Source: Caenicola sp034331105
GTDB taxonomy: Bacteria; Synergistota; Synergistia; Synergistales; Synergistaceae
DNA length: 64,000 bases
NCBI GenBank assembly: GCA_034331105.1
Contig: JAXQGB010000015.1
Span: 186,001-250,000 of the forward strand
Direction: 5' to 3'
Positions within the stretch are counted from its first letter, which is position 1; each line of letters starts with the position of its first letter. The translations under genes and the position numbers were made by a program. The notes under the pieces were generated by a model. The model worked only from the letters and a program-made list of their open reading frames with translations, ran no database searches and had not been told where the DNA came from. Below, piece by piece: positions 17,935-25,985 of the stretch.

Positions 17935-19439
17935 CAGATCACCTCTTTGCCTTTTTCCCTGCACCACTCGAACATTACGTTTTTGTCCAGGAATGGTATC
18001 GGCCCGTCTTTAAGGATCTGGTATGGTTCAGGTCCCTTCCCCGCTATCAGGAGGATGTCATCCGGACCTGTCCTGCTAAGACCTTCAAATATCGCCGATT
18101 TCCTGTCGACTATAATGGTGTATTCGAAAGTGTGTTTTTTCGCTCCCTCTTCTATTTCGGAAACGATGACTTCAGGATCTTCGCTTCTGGGGTTGTCCGA
18201 AGTAATGATGACAGAATCTGCCAGCTTTGCCGCTATCTCACCCATTATGGGACGTTTTGTTTTATCCCTGTCGCCCCCGGCGCCAAAGACAATGAAAAGT
18301 TTCCCTTTACAGACGCTCCTGAGAGTTTTAAGAACTTTTTCGAGGCTGTCCGGGCTGTGGGCAAAATCGATCACACATGTTCCAGAGCCTGATATTATGT
18401 AGCGTTCAAGCCTTCCGGGGACCTGCTTCATCAAAAGCAACCCCTCCATTGCAGTTTTGTCGCGGACTCCCAGTGACCAGCATATCGAAAGAGCCTGGAG
18501 AGCATTCATGATGTTGTACTCGCCCAGCAAAGGAAGCCTTGAGGCGACGGCTATCTTTGAATCCGGTGTGCTTATTTCCACATCCATGCCTTCGATCGAA
18601 GTCCCCTTGACCTCCGCAAAAAACCTTGAATCTTTATCGCTTGTTCCATAACTGATCGCCCTGCTGCCAAGGTCGCTTATGAGGCGCCGGCCATAGCTGT
18701 CATCGCTGTTTACTGCAGCCATCCAGTTGTTTCGCATATATTTTTCAAAAAGGGTCTTTTTCGCCTTATAGTAGGATTCCATGTCTTTATGGAAATCAAG
18801 ATGGTCTACAGTCAGGTTAGTAAAGCCTGCACGGTCAAAGGAGACTCCTTCTATCCTTCCCTGAACTATCGCGTGGGAAGATGTCTCCATTACGCATGCG
18901 CTGCAGCCGTTATTGACCATCCTGCTGAGCCAGCGCTGCAGATCGGAACCTTCAGGGGTAGTATGTTCGGCATCTTCGATTTGATCTCCGTCATCGTAGT
19001 ATATGGTACCCAAGAGGCCTGTTTTGATACCCGCGTGATCAAGGATCGATTTTGTCATAAATGCAGATGTGGTTTTCCCGTTTGTACCGGTCAGCGCGAT
19101 CATCGTCAGCTTCTTTACCGGTTCGTCATAAAGGACCGATGCGACTATCCCCATATTGCGCCTGATATCCTCTGAAATGATCTGCGGCACCTGAAGGTCA
19201 AGCTTCCGTTCGCACAGAAGGGCAGAAGCTCCCGATGTAAAAGCTTTTTCAGCATAGTCATGCCCGTCGCTGTGATCTCCCTTTACGCAGGCAAATATCG
19301 ATCCGCGAAGATCCTTTCTGCTGTCTGAAACCAATTGGGAAATTTCGGGGTCGTTTTCCGGGCTCCAGTTCTCAGGTTGCCAAAGCCTGTATTTCAGGTC
19401 GCTTTTTTCAAGTCTTGCGAGCAATTCTCTTATTTTCAC
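17934..19439 (-). CDS. murE: MurE tripeptide ligase, copy 1 (canonical diaminopimelate pocket)
   Basis: MurE adds the third residue of the stem peptide to UDP-MurNAc-L-Ala-D-Glu. The P-loop GTNGKTT, the carbamylated-lysine region (KAKKTLF) and the C-terminal GKGPEPYQ are present. The two arginines that contact meso-diaminopimelate in E. coli MurE (R389 in GGDRD and R416 in DNPR, from memory of that structure) are both kept here as R391 and R418, with identical 27-residue spacing. This predicts diaminopimelate as substrate. GTG 19439 follows GGGGGTG. A 72-bp gap separates it from the paralog upstream; murF follows with a TGATG overlap. Confidence 0.95.
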   Translation of the reverse strand: MKIRELLARLEKSDLKYRLWQPENWSPENDPEISQLVSDSRKDLRGSIFACVKGDHSDGHDYAEKAFTSGASALLCERKLDLQVPQIISEDIRRNMGIVASVLYDEPVKKLTMIALTGTNGKTTSAFMTKSILDHAGIKTGLLGTIYYDDGDQIEDAEHTTPEGSDLQRWLSRMVNNGCSACVMETSSHAIVQGRIEGVSFDRAGFTNLTVDHLDFHKDMESYYKAKKTLFEKYMRNNWMAAVNSDDSYGRRLISDLGSRAISYGTSDKDSRFFAEVKGTSIEGMDVEISTPDSKIAVASRLPLLGEYNIMNALQALSICWSLGVRDKTAMEGLLLMKQVPGRLERYIISGSGTCVIDFAHSPDSLEKVLKTLRSVCKGKLFIVFGAGGDRDKTKRPIMGEIAAKLADSVIITSDNPRSEDPEVIVSEIEEGAKKHTFEYTIIVDRKSAIFEGLSRTGPDDILLIAGKGPEPYQILKDGPIPFLDKNVMFEWCREKGKEVI

Positions 19440-19511
19440 AAAAACACCCCCGCTTACATGTAGGTTTTCAGATTTTACATTCGATAGGTACTGATGAAAA
19501 TACTAGTATTA

Positions 19512-21020
19512 TCAGATATACTTTTTGCCCCTTTTGCTGCACCATGTCTCCATGGCATTTTTATCAGAATATGGGACAGGCCCATCTTTCAGTATCTGAT
19601 AAGATTCCGGACCTTTCCCGGCAAGCAGCAGTATATCTCCGGTCTTCAGGTTTTCAAGGCCAAAATCAACTGCCTGGTTTCTGTCAATAATGACACTGCA
19701 TTCGGCAGCATGTTTTTTGGCTCCCTCAAGTATCTCAGCAGCAATATCTGCCGGATCCTCGCTTTTGGGATTATCTGAGCTTATGATCACTTTGTCAGCA
19801 AACCTGGAGGCAGTTTCTCCCATAAGAGGGCGCTTGCTTGTATCGCTCTCTCCGCTTGCGCCGAACACAACTGCCAGTTTTCCCTCGCATATTGACCTAA
19901 GTGCTGTAAGGATCTTTTCAAGACCGTCAGGGTTATGCGCAAAATCTATTACACATGTTCCGCTATCTTCAATAAGATATCTTTCAAGTCGGCCCGGCAC
20001 CTGTCTCATTTTGACAAGTCCCTCAAGCGCGGATTCACATCCTATGCCAAATGTCCAGGAAAGGGAGAGGGCCTGAAGGGCGTTCATAACATTGTAGGAG
20101 CCAATAAGCGGAAGTTTTGCCTCTATGGGGTTTTTCTGATGGGGTGTTCTTATCTCTACATCCATGCCCTCAACCGAAACTTTTTTTACACATGCGCAGA
20201 AATCCGCCCCATTGTTCACAAGACTGTATCCAACGCAGCGTTTTCCAAGTTCCCGGTAAAGACGCTCTCCGTATGGGTCATCAAGGTTTACGGCCGCACG
20301 CCAGTCACCTCTCATGTAGTTCTTGAAGAGGCTGCTTTTTACTTCGAAGTATGATCCCATATCCAGGTGGTAGTTGAGATGATCTACAGTCAAATTGGTA
20401 AAGCCTGCCCTGTCATAGAGCACCCCGTCTATGCGCCCCTGGCTTATCGCGTGTGATGAAGCTTCCATTACGCAGGCGCTGCATCCGTTCAGGACCATTC
20501 TGTTGAGCCAGGCCTGGAGGTCGGAACCTTCCGGTGTGGTATGCTCGGCTTCCTCCTTCAGGATCCCGTCGTCACACCAGACTGTCCCAAGCAGGCCTGT
20601 CTTTATTCCGGAATTCTCCAGAATAGACTTTGTCATGAAAGTCGAGGTAGTTTTGCCGTTGGTACCGGTTATCCCGATCATCTTAAGCCTGGAGACAGGT
20701 TCGCTATACAGTATAGAGGCGACTCTGCCCATGTTTCTCCTCACATCAGGGCAGATCAGCTGCGGAATATCGATATCATTTAAGGGATGTTCACAAAGCA
20801 GGGCCGCTGCTCCTGAGGAAATTGCCGCATGAGCGAAGTCATGTCCGTCGGAATGCTCGCCTCCCACACAGGCAAAAATAGAGCCCTTTGTGACTTTTCT
20901 GCTGTCCGAAACCAGATCATCCACTTCAGCCAGAGAGATATATCGGGGATCTGAAGCGCTGTGGATCCTTACATCAAGAGGACTTTTTTCCAACAATGAA
21001 ACCAGAGAGCTTAATTTCAT
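19512..21020 (-). CDS. MurE-like ligase, copy 2 (altered amino-acid pocket)
   Basis: This 502-residue paralog is close to the neighbouring MurE along its whole length and keeps the P-loop (GTNGKTT), the lysine likely to be carbamylated (EVKSSLF) and GKGPESYQ. It differs at the amino-acid site: GGDRD has become SGESD (S392 in place of the Arg) and DNPR has become DNPK (K419). These are the two positions whose arginines hold diaminopimelate in E. coli MurE. It should therefore either add a different diamino acid or work with lower specificity. Catalytic residues are intact, so it is not a decayed copy. ATG 21020 follows GGAGG by nine bases, and ftsI lies 94 bp upstream. Confidence 0.9.
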   Translation of the reverse strand: MKLSSLVSLLEKSPLDVRIHSASDPRYISLAEVDDLVSDSRKVTKGSIFACVGGEHSDGHDFAHAAISSGAAALLCEHPLNDIDIPQLICPDVRRNMGRVASILYSEPVSRLKMIGITGTNGKTTSTFMTKSILENSGIKTGLLGTVWCDDGILKEEAEHTTPEGSDLQAWLNRMVLNGCSACVMEASSHAISQGRIDGVLYDRAGFTNLTVDHLNYHLDMGSYFEVKSSLFKNYMRGDWRAAVNLDDPYGERLYRELGKRCVGYSLVNNGADFCACVKKVSVEGMDVEIRTPHQKNPIEAKLPLIGSYNVMNALQALSLSWTFGIGCESALEGLVKMRQVPGRLERYLIEDSGTCVIDFAHNPDGLEKILTALRSICEGKLAVVFGASGESDTSKRPLMGETASRFADKVIISSDNPKSEDPADIAAEILEGAKKHAAECSVIIDRNQAVDFGLENLKTGDILLLAGKGPESYQILKDGPVPYSDKNAMETWCSKRGKKYI

Positions 21021-21114
21021 ATAAATACACCTCCATCAGATCCAAAGCGCAATTTTATTGCCAATTTATTCAAAGAGTCAAGAAATCGATTATCAGCCAA
21101 TAACCACCGATCTA

Positions 21115-22830
21115 TCAGTTTAATTCGGTTTTTATGAGATCTTTTTCCGGAGGAGATACCTGCACTATGTCTTCAGCGATAGCTTTAAATATCGGTGCCG
21201 CTATCTGACCGCCGTAATACCTGGCCCCCTGCGGCTCACCGAGACTGATTATCATCACATACTTTGGTTTTTCTGACGGCCAGAAGCCCACAAAAGAAGC
21301 AACATAATGTCCTTTTGTATATCCGCCCCCGGATGCTATCTGGGCAGTTCCTGTCTTTCCTGAGATTGAAACTTTATCAGTAAAAGCTAGTTTTCCTCCG
21401 CCTTCACTTACAACCATTTTCATCGCGTTCTTCATAAACTCGGCGGTCTTGGGCGACATGACCTGATAGCGGACCCTGCGTCCGCCTTTGTGTATCACAT
21501 TGCCATCGCTGTCACGGACCTCGGCTATCAGATAAGGTTTCAGCAGCGATCCGCCGTTGGCTATGCTGCCGATAGCCATGACCGCCTGCAGCGGAGTGAC
21601 TGCGATCCCCTGACCTATAAAAATGTTCGCCGGAACAGTCCCAAGCCACTCTTCCGGGGATTTGATAAGCCCCGACTCCTCTCCAGCAAGCTCGATCTCT
21701 GTTTTTTCACCGAAACCGAACTGTTTGAGCATTCCGTATGCCTGATGCCTCGGGACTCCCATAGACATCACAGTCATCCCGATATTGCAGGAATTCATCA
21801 ATACATGCGTAAGATCCTGGATCCCGTGCGCTTTTTTGTTGACTTCGCTCATGGACTTATCTGCCAGCCTCATGGTACCTCTGCAGTTATAAGTACTGTT
21901 CCTATTGGCAGCAGCTGTTTCGACCGCTATAGACATTGTAATGGGCTTAAAGATCGATCCGGGTTCGAACACTCTTCCTACTGCATTATTCCTTACTGCA
22001 TTTTGATCTTTAAGATTTTTCCTGTCATTTGGATCCAACGACGGATAGCTTGCAAGAGCCAGGACCTCTCCGGTATTGGGATCTACGCAGACACCTGCGC
22101 CCCATGTAGCTTTTGCGGTTTTTGCACCCTCGCTCAGACGCCATTCCATTATCTGCTGTATCCGTGAATCTATCGTCAGACTTATCGAGCCGGAGGTGTT
22201 TTTCAGGACGCCTGATTTTCCACCCATAATATCTAATGTTTTTCCTTTGGAATCCCTTGTCATAAATCGTGTCCTGGGAGGCGAGAAAAGTATGTGGTTC
22301 CAGGCAAGCTCAACTCCGGCCTGTCCGTAATCATCGATATCACAGTAACCAAGAACATGTGATGCAAGTTCTCCATGAGGATAGACCCTTATCCTCTCGC
22401 TGATCGTATAGAGTCCCGGGATCTCTTTTTTTAAGAATGCATCTGCTTTTTCTTTTGGAACATTCCTTATGACCCAATGGAATCGGCCCGGAAGATCTTT
22501 GGAGAATTTCTTTGCTACGTTTTTGCCGAATGGTTTTGAAAGCAGATCAGCACTTTTAGGATCCCAGTACTTTGGGTCTATAAAAAAACTTGTGGCAGGT
22601 ACAGAGACTGCCAGCGGGATCCCGTTACGGTCTTTTATTTCCCCTCTGGATGCACTGACTGCCACACTTGCCCAGTATTGTCTCTGCGATTGCCTTACGA
22701 CTCTTGTGTCGGGTCTGAGCTGGATCCATGCCGTACCTGCCGCAAGGATTATCAGCACTAAATATACGGCCTTCCACACAGACTTTGACCGTCTGATGTT
22801 CTCGGGCTCATTCTTTTTAATTCTTGGCAT
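21115..22830 (-). CDS. ftsI: Division transpeptidase FtsI (class B penicillin-binding protein)
   Basis: FtsI cross-links septal peptidoglycan. One N-terminal membrane anchor (about 18-37) is followed by the PBP dimerisation domain (ASRGEIKDRNG near 60) and a transpeptidase domain. The active-site serine is S292 in GSIFKP (SxxK), the second motif is SCN and the third is K492-TGT. There is no PASTA domain; the protein ends soon after the transpeptidase fold at 571 residues. It overlaps the end of ftsL by 14 bp and is followed by the tandem murE genes. Confidence 0.96.
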   Translation of the reverse strand: MPRIKKNEPENIRRSKSVWKAVYLVLIILAAGTAWIQLRPDTRVVRQSQRQYWASVAVSASRGEIKDRNGIPLAVSVPATSFFIDPKYWDPKSADLLSKPFGKNVAKKFSKDLPGRFHWVIRNVPKEKADAFLKKEIPGLYTISERIRVYPHGELASHVLGYCDIDDYGQAGVELAWNHILFSPPRTRFMTRDSKGKTLDIMGGKSGVLKNTSGSISLTIDSRIQQIMEWRLSEGAKTAKATWGAGVCVDPNTGEVLALASYPSLDPNDRKNLKDQNAVRNNAVGRVFEPGSIFKPITMSIAVETAAANRNSTYNCRGTMRLADKSMSEVNKKAHGIQDLTHVLMNSCNIGMTVMSMGVPRHQAYGMLKQFGFGEKTEIELAGEESGLIKSPEEWLGTVPANIFIGQGIAVTPLQAVMAIGSIANGGSLLKPYLIAEVRDSDGNVIHKGGRRVRYQVMSPKTAEFMKNAMKMVVSEGGGKLAFTDKVSISGKTGTAQIASGGGYTKGHYVASFVGFWPSEKPKYVMIISLGEPQGARYYGGQIAAPIFKAIAEDIVQVSPPEKDLIKTELN

Positions 22831-23218
22831 GTGCCTTCCTTACAAAAGGATTGATGTAATCAAGAAAGCCTGTTTTTTCTTCCATAGGATATACGACCGC
22901 CTGAGCCACCATGATGTCAGAATTATCTACTTTGACTGTCCTTATATCCTCAGCATTCACCATGCCAAGCTCTTCTCGGGCATAGCTGTATATCCTTGCC
23001 GGTGAAAGCAGTTCCGAATATTTTTTCGACATGTCGAGATTCGATTCCCTGCATGCTTCGATCCTTCCTGCAGTCTCAGAAATCCGGTGTTCAAGATACA
23101 AGCCGTAAAGACGCAGGGTCCCAAGCGCAGCTGCGCATATAAAAACAGATAAAAAACAAATTACGAAAAGAGATGAATGCGGTCTTTCATTTTCATGTCG
23201 GCATTCTGTGTATTGCAT
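22817..23218 (-). CDS. ftsL: FtsL-like bitopic division protein
   Basis: This is a protein of about 133 residues with a short cytoplasmic tail, one membrane segment (about 17-37) and a following helical stretch with heptad-like spacing up to residue ~85. That is the topology of FtsL or DivIC, which recruit and activate FtsWI. Sequence similarity is too weak to name it alone; the place between rsmH and ftsI is the canonical ftsL slot. ATG 23218 is chosen because AAAGGTG lies nine bases upstream. It overlaps rsmH by 26 bp. A longer form from 23260 is possible but lies entirely within rsmH and lacks a good ribosome binding site. Confidence 0.72.
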   Translation of the reverse strand: MQYTECRHENERPHSSLFVICFLSVFICAAALGTLRLYGLYLEHRISETAGRIEACRESNLDMSKKYSELLSPARIYSYAREELGMVNAEDIRTVKVDNSDIMVAQAVVYPMEEKTGFLDYINPFVRKAHAKN

Positions 23219-24152
23219 CGGCTTTGTCACCTTTCCTGGAAATTTCTGTTTCTGATTCAAAGATCCTGAGCTTAGCGCTTCTTGATTTGTAATTGCTTTC
23301 TATTTCGGTCTCGGAGGGGGTTATGGCTTTCCTTGGTTTTGCCCGACCTAAACCTTCCTCCTGCCACTTCCTGAATCTGGTTTTAACTATTCTGTCTTCG
23401 AGCGAATGATACGATATCGTTATGATCTTCCCCCCGGGGGCAAGTATCTTCAGTGATCCATCCAGAGCTTCTTCAAGAGCATTCATTTCATCGTTTACCG
23501 CGATCCTCAGCGCCTGAAAGATCTTTCTTGCGGGATGACCTCCCATTTTTCTCTGGACCGGGGCGGGCAGTATTTTCCTTATCAGCTCGACAAGGTCCCC
23601 TGTAGTGATGATGCTTTCTCCGGCTTCCCTGTTTCTGACGATGCCTCTGGCGATCTGGTAAGCATACTGTTCTTCTCCATACTTCCTGAAAGCTTCCGTA
23701 AGCTCTTTAATTGACCAAGAGTCAAGTATTTCCTTCGCAGTAAGCTCGCTGTTCGTCCCCTCGGCGGCGTCCATCCTCATATCCAGCGGACCGTCTTCCT
23801 GAAAAGAGAAACCCCTGTCTGACTCTGTGATCTGCATGTTCGAGACCCCCAGATCGAAGAGTACGGCTGACGCACCTGTCCATCCCGGTCTCTCTTTTAG
23901 CTTTTCAATGTGCCTGAAGTTGTCAGCTTCAATTTCAAATCTTTCTGAAAACCGTGACAGATTATCCTGAGCTATTTTTCTGGCGTATGGGTCCTGGTCG
24001 AATCCTATGACATAGGCACCGGTGCAGTTATTTAGAATGAATCCGGTATGCCCTCCCAGCCCCAATGTCGCATCTACCGTTATCCCGACCTCTTCCCAGG
24101 GCATGAGTGCTTCAAGCACCTCATTGACCATTACCGGGACATGTTCTTTCAT
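23193..24152 (-). CDS. rsmH: 16S rRNA (cytosine1402-N4)-methyltransferase RsmH
   Basis: RsmH (formerly MraW) methylates N4 of C1402 in 16S rRNA. The N-terminal HVPVMVNEVL, the SAM-binding DATLGLGGHT and FDQDPYA strands, the insertion domain with RKILPAP, and ARKIFQALRIAVN with SYHSLEDRIVK are all standard. The length of 319 residues fits. Its ATG overlaps the mraZ stop as ATGA, and GAAGGA lies just upstream. Confidence 0.97.
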   Translation of the reverse strand: MKEHVPVMVNEVLEALMPWEEVGITVDATLGLGGHTGFILNNCTGAYVIGFDQDPYARKIAQDNLSRFSERFEIEADNFRHIEKLKERPGWTGASAVLFDLGVSNMQITESDRGFSFQEDGPLDMRMDAAEGTNSELTAKEILDSWSIKELTEAFRKYGEEQYAYQIARGIVRNREAGESIITTGDLVELIRKILPAPVQRKMGGHPARKIFQALRIAVNDEMNALEEALDGSLKILAPGGKIITISYHSLEDRIVKTRFRKWQEEGLGRAKPRKAITPSETEIESNYKSRSAKLRIFESETEISRKGDKADAIHRMPT

Positions 24153-24574
24153 ATTCCTTCAAGGTCCTCAGCGAGATCACTGAAATCCATCAGGACTCCG
24201 CTGCGCTGTTCTTCCCATCTGATGCTGTCCCATACCTCGAGATGATCTTCAAGGCCGATTAGCGTCACTTCCTGATCTACTCCTGCATACTCCCTCAGCC
24301 CTGAAGGGATCAAAACCCTCCCTGAACCGTCTATTTCCAGCTCTGTGGCCATAGAGAGCAAAACTCTTCTGAAATCGCGGGTCTTTTTCTTGAAGGAAGA
24401 GAGATCTTTAAGCTTCAGTATGAGCTCTTCCCACCTGCTGACAGGATAAAGCGCTATACAGCGGTCTATGCCGATAGTCGCAACGATGGAAGAACCCAGT
24501 TCTCCCCTGAAGCGAGCTGGCAACACCGTTCTGCCCTTACCATCAAGTTTATGGTTATAGCTTCCCACCAGCAT
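24149..24574 (-). CDS. mraZ: Transcriptional regulator MraZ
   Basis: MraZ is an AbrB-fold regulator that represses the dcw operon. The protein from ATG 24574 begins MLVGSYNHKLDGKGR and is 141 residues. It has two MraZ repeats, each with DxKGR- and LP-type motifs (DGKGRTVLPARFR, DGSGRVLIPSGLR). The frame stays open for 24 codons upstream, but these would translate the operator repeats. GGGTGAT precedes the chosen start. It is the first gene of the whole division cluster. Confidence 0.95.
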   Translation of the reverse strand: MLVGSYNHKLDGKGRTVLPARFRGELGSSIVATIGIDRCIALYPVSRWEELILKLKDLSSFKKKTRDFRRVLLSMATELEIDGSGRVLIPSGLREYAGVDQEVTLIGLEDHLEVWDSIRWEEQRSGVLMDFSDLAEDLEGI

Positions 24575-24580
24575 AGATAA

Positions 24581-24620
24581 ATCACCCACTTTGCTCCACT
24601 TTGTACCACTTTGTCCCACA
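24581..24620 (-). promoter_or_regulatory. MraZ operator: four 10-bp direct repeats
   Basis: Four consecutive 10-mers on the minus strand each carry GTGG, with consensus AGTGGNNCAA, between the predicted -10 and the mraZ start codon. MraZ is known to bind short tandem boxes of TGGG or AAAGTG type at about 10-bp spacing in other bacteria, so this is very likely its autoregulatory operator. The last repeat merges into the ribosome binding site (GGGTGAT), so bound MraZ could also block translation initiation signals at the DNA level. Confidence 0.85.
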
Positions 24621-24646
24621 TTAAACCCAATGATATCACAAAGCAA
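24618..24646 (-). promoter_or_regulatory. Candidate promoter of the division cluster
   Basis: TTGCTT and TAATGT are separated by 17 bases on the minus strand. The -10 hexamer touches the first MraZ repeat, so repressor binding would cover the transcription start. Each hexamer is only a partial match to the sigma-70 consensus, and other AT-rich hexamers lie further upstream. Confidence 0.45.
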
Positions 24647-24824
24647 GACTTTTAAATTTAATCCAATAATCTAAATTAGTCCTATAGAATCAAAATCTTA
24701 GAATTGTTTGATTGTGACAGGGTTTTGATAGCTTCTTTATTATAAAAACGCGTATTGGTTCCTCTGTGTATGCATACAAGGAAAATCTAAAAAACTTAAT
24801 ATTTTAAATTTATTGCGTTTTTTA

Positions 24825-24869
24825 TTAAAAAAGAGTGGCGACAGGTTTTAAAACCTGTCGCCACTCTTT
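24825..24869 (-). terminator. Terminator of rnpB (perfect 40-nt palindrome)
   Basis: Positions 24830-24869 form a perfect inverted repeat with 20-base arms and no extra loop bases (centre TTTT/AAAA, so a few pairs open as the loop). On the minus strand it is followed by a T run. It ends the RNase P RNA transcript just before the mraZ upstream region. Confidence 0.9.
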
Positions 24870-24872
24870 AAA

Positions 24873-25220
24873 CGGGAGCACTCAATAAGCCGGGTTCTGT
24901 AAAAGACTAAGTCCTCTCCAGCCATTTATCTAATTCCGTCCTTGCAGACGGACTCTAGCGGTCGTACCCGGGAGTCAGCGGGCAGCTTCACACTCCCCTA
25001 TTCGACCTTGCTCCGGATGGGGTTTGCCTGGCCCGAAGGTCGCCCTTTCGGCCGGTGGGCTCTTACCCCACCTTTTCACCCTTACCCGCTTTCGCAGGCG
25101 GTATATTTCTGTGGCACTTTCCCTGAGTTCACACCCGCAGGATTTTATCCTGCATCCCGCCCTGCGGAGCCCGGACTTTCCTCCCGCGCATAGCGCCGGC
25201 GGCTGGATCTTGTACTCCCA
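24873..25220 (-). ncRNA. rnpB: RNase P RNA, bacterial class A
   Basis: This is the catalytic RNA that matures tRNA 5' ends. On the minus strand the 5' portion contains GAGGAAAGTCCGGGCTCC, the conserved CR-I block. The 3' portion contains AGAACCCGGCTTATTG, with the usual ACAGAA-type CR-V sequence. The ends pair perfectly as helix P1 (GGGAGUAC with GUGCUCCC), which sets the boundaries at about 25219 and 24874. Length of roughly 348 nt is normal for type A. Open reading frames across it on either strand are spurious. Confidence 0.96.
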
Positions 25221-25225
25221 ACACA

Positions 25226-25254
25226 AGTATAGCAGATTTTATCTGATGATTAAA
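25226..25254 (-). promoter_or_regulatory. Promoter of rnpB
   Basis: TATACT at 25231-25226 is a near-consensus -10 placed about seven bases before the predicted RNA 5' end. TTTAAT lies 17 bases upstream as a weak -35. The upstream T run belongs to the terminator of the V-ATPase operon, so the two signals overlap. Confidence 0.6.
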
Positions 25255-25308
25255 AAAAAGCCCGATATAAAAACCGGCGATCGGCGAAAGCGGTTTTAAT
25301 ATCGGGGC
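25252..25308 (-). terminator. Terminator of the V-ATPase operon
   Basis: On the minus strand a long stem (GCCCCGATATTAAAACC pairing with GGTTTTTATATCGGGC around a GC-rich loop) is followed by eight T residues. It lies about 35 bp after the end of the last V-ATPase gene and just before the rnpB promoter. Confidence 0.9.
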
Positions 25309-25342
25309 TAGAATGTTTCAAGATCGATAAATAATTTATCTG

Positions 25343-25969
25343 CTAGTGGGAACGGACGATCTCCTTTATGACCATCAGTCTCGAAAGGGTCGATCGTTCC
25401 ATTTCCTCGAGCTTCATTGAGATAGAGTGGATCGCTTCAACAAACGAAGGGATCATTACGTGCTCAAGTGCGTTTACCCTTCTCCTTGTCCTCTCTATCT
25501 CAAGGGCCATTGACCTCAGGGCTTTCTCTTCAGCGGCAAGTTTTACGAGCCTTGGCATAAGTTTCAAAAACTGCTCAAGTGCAATGTCAAGGCTTCCCGG
25601 TGAAGTGCCCAGGCCGTAGTTGAGCTCGACTTTCTGTTCAGGCAGCTCAAACGAAGGGGCGCGTACACTCATTATGTTTATAAAATGTACATTTACTCTC
25701 ATGTTCCCGCCTGCGTTCATGAGGGTCTGTTCCAGCATTTCCGGCAGAGTCTGTGCTCTTGCAAGCAGGAAACCCGCATAACAGGAACTGATCTCTTTTT
25801 CGATCTCCTGCCTGAGTTCCCAGACAAATTTCGCTTTCGCAAGAAAGGCCTTAACGAGTGCGTCCTGCTTATCTTTAAGCAGTTTGTGCCCCCTCTTGGC
25901 TACGACAAGCTGTCTTTTGAGCTTTGAAAGCTCCATCCGGTTGGGGTTGACGTTCAGTGCCTTCGCCAT
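25343..25969 (-). CDS. ntpD: V-type ATP synthase subunit D
   Basis: This 208-residue protein is the central-stalk rotor subunit. The N-terminal NPNRMEL and LKRQLVVAKRGHKLLKDK, and the C-terminal ALEIERTRRRVNALEHVMIP, are the hallmark helices that form the axle coiled coil. It is the last gene of the operon, directly after subunit B, and a strong terminator follows. Confidence 0.96.
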   Translation of the reverse strand: MAKALNVNPNRMELSKLKRQLVVAKRGHKLLKDKQDALVKAFLAKAKFVWELRQEIEKEISSCYAGFLLARAQTLPEMLEQTLMNAGGNMRVNVHFINIMSVRAPSFELPEQKVELNYGLGTSPGSLDIALEQFLKLMPRLVKLAAEEKALRSMALEIERTRRRVNALEHVMIPSFVEAIHSISMKLEEMERSTLSRLMVIKEIVRSH

Positions 25970-25985
25970 TAGAGGTCACCCCCTC

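Noticed and set aside
24575..24646. Upstream extension of MraZ by 24 codons
   Set aside because: These codons would translate the operator repeats; the family N-terminus starts at ATG 24574.
24942..25299. Open frames on both strands (83-91 codons) across this stretch
   Set aside because: They lie on the RNase P RNA gene, whose conserved blocks and P1 pairing explain the sequence.
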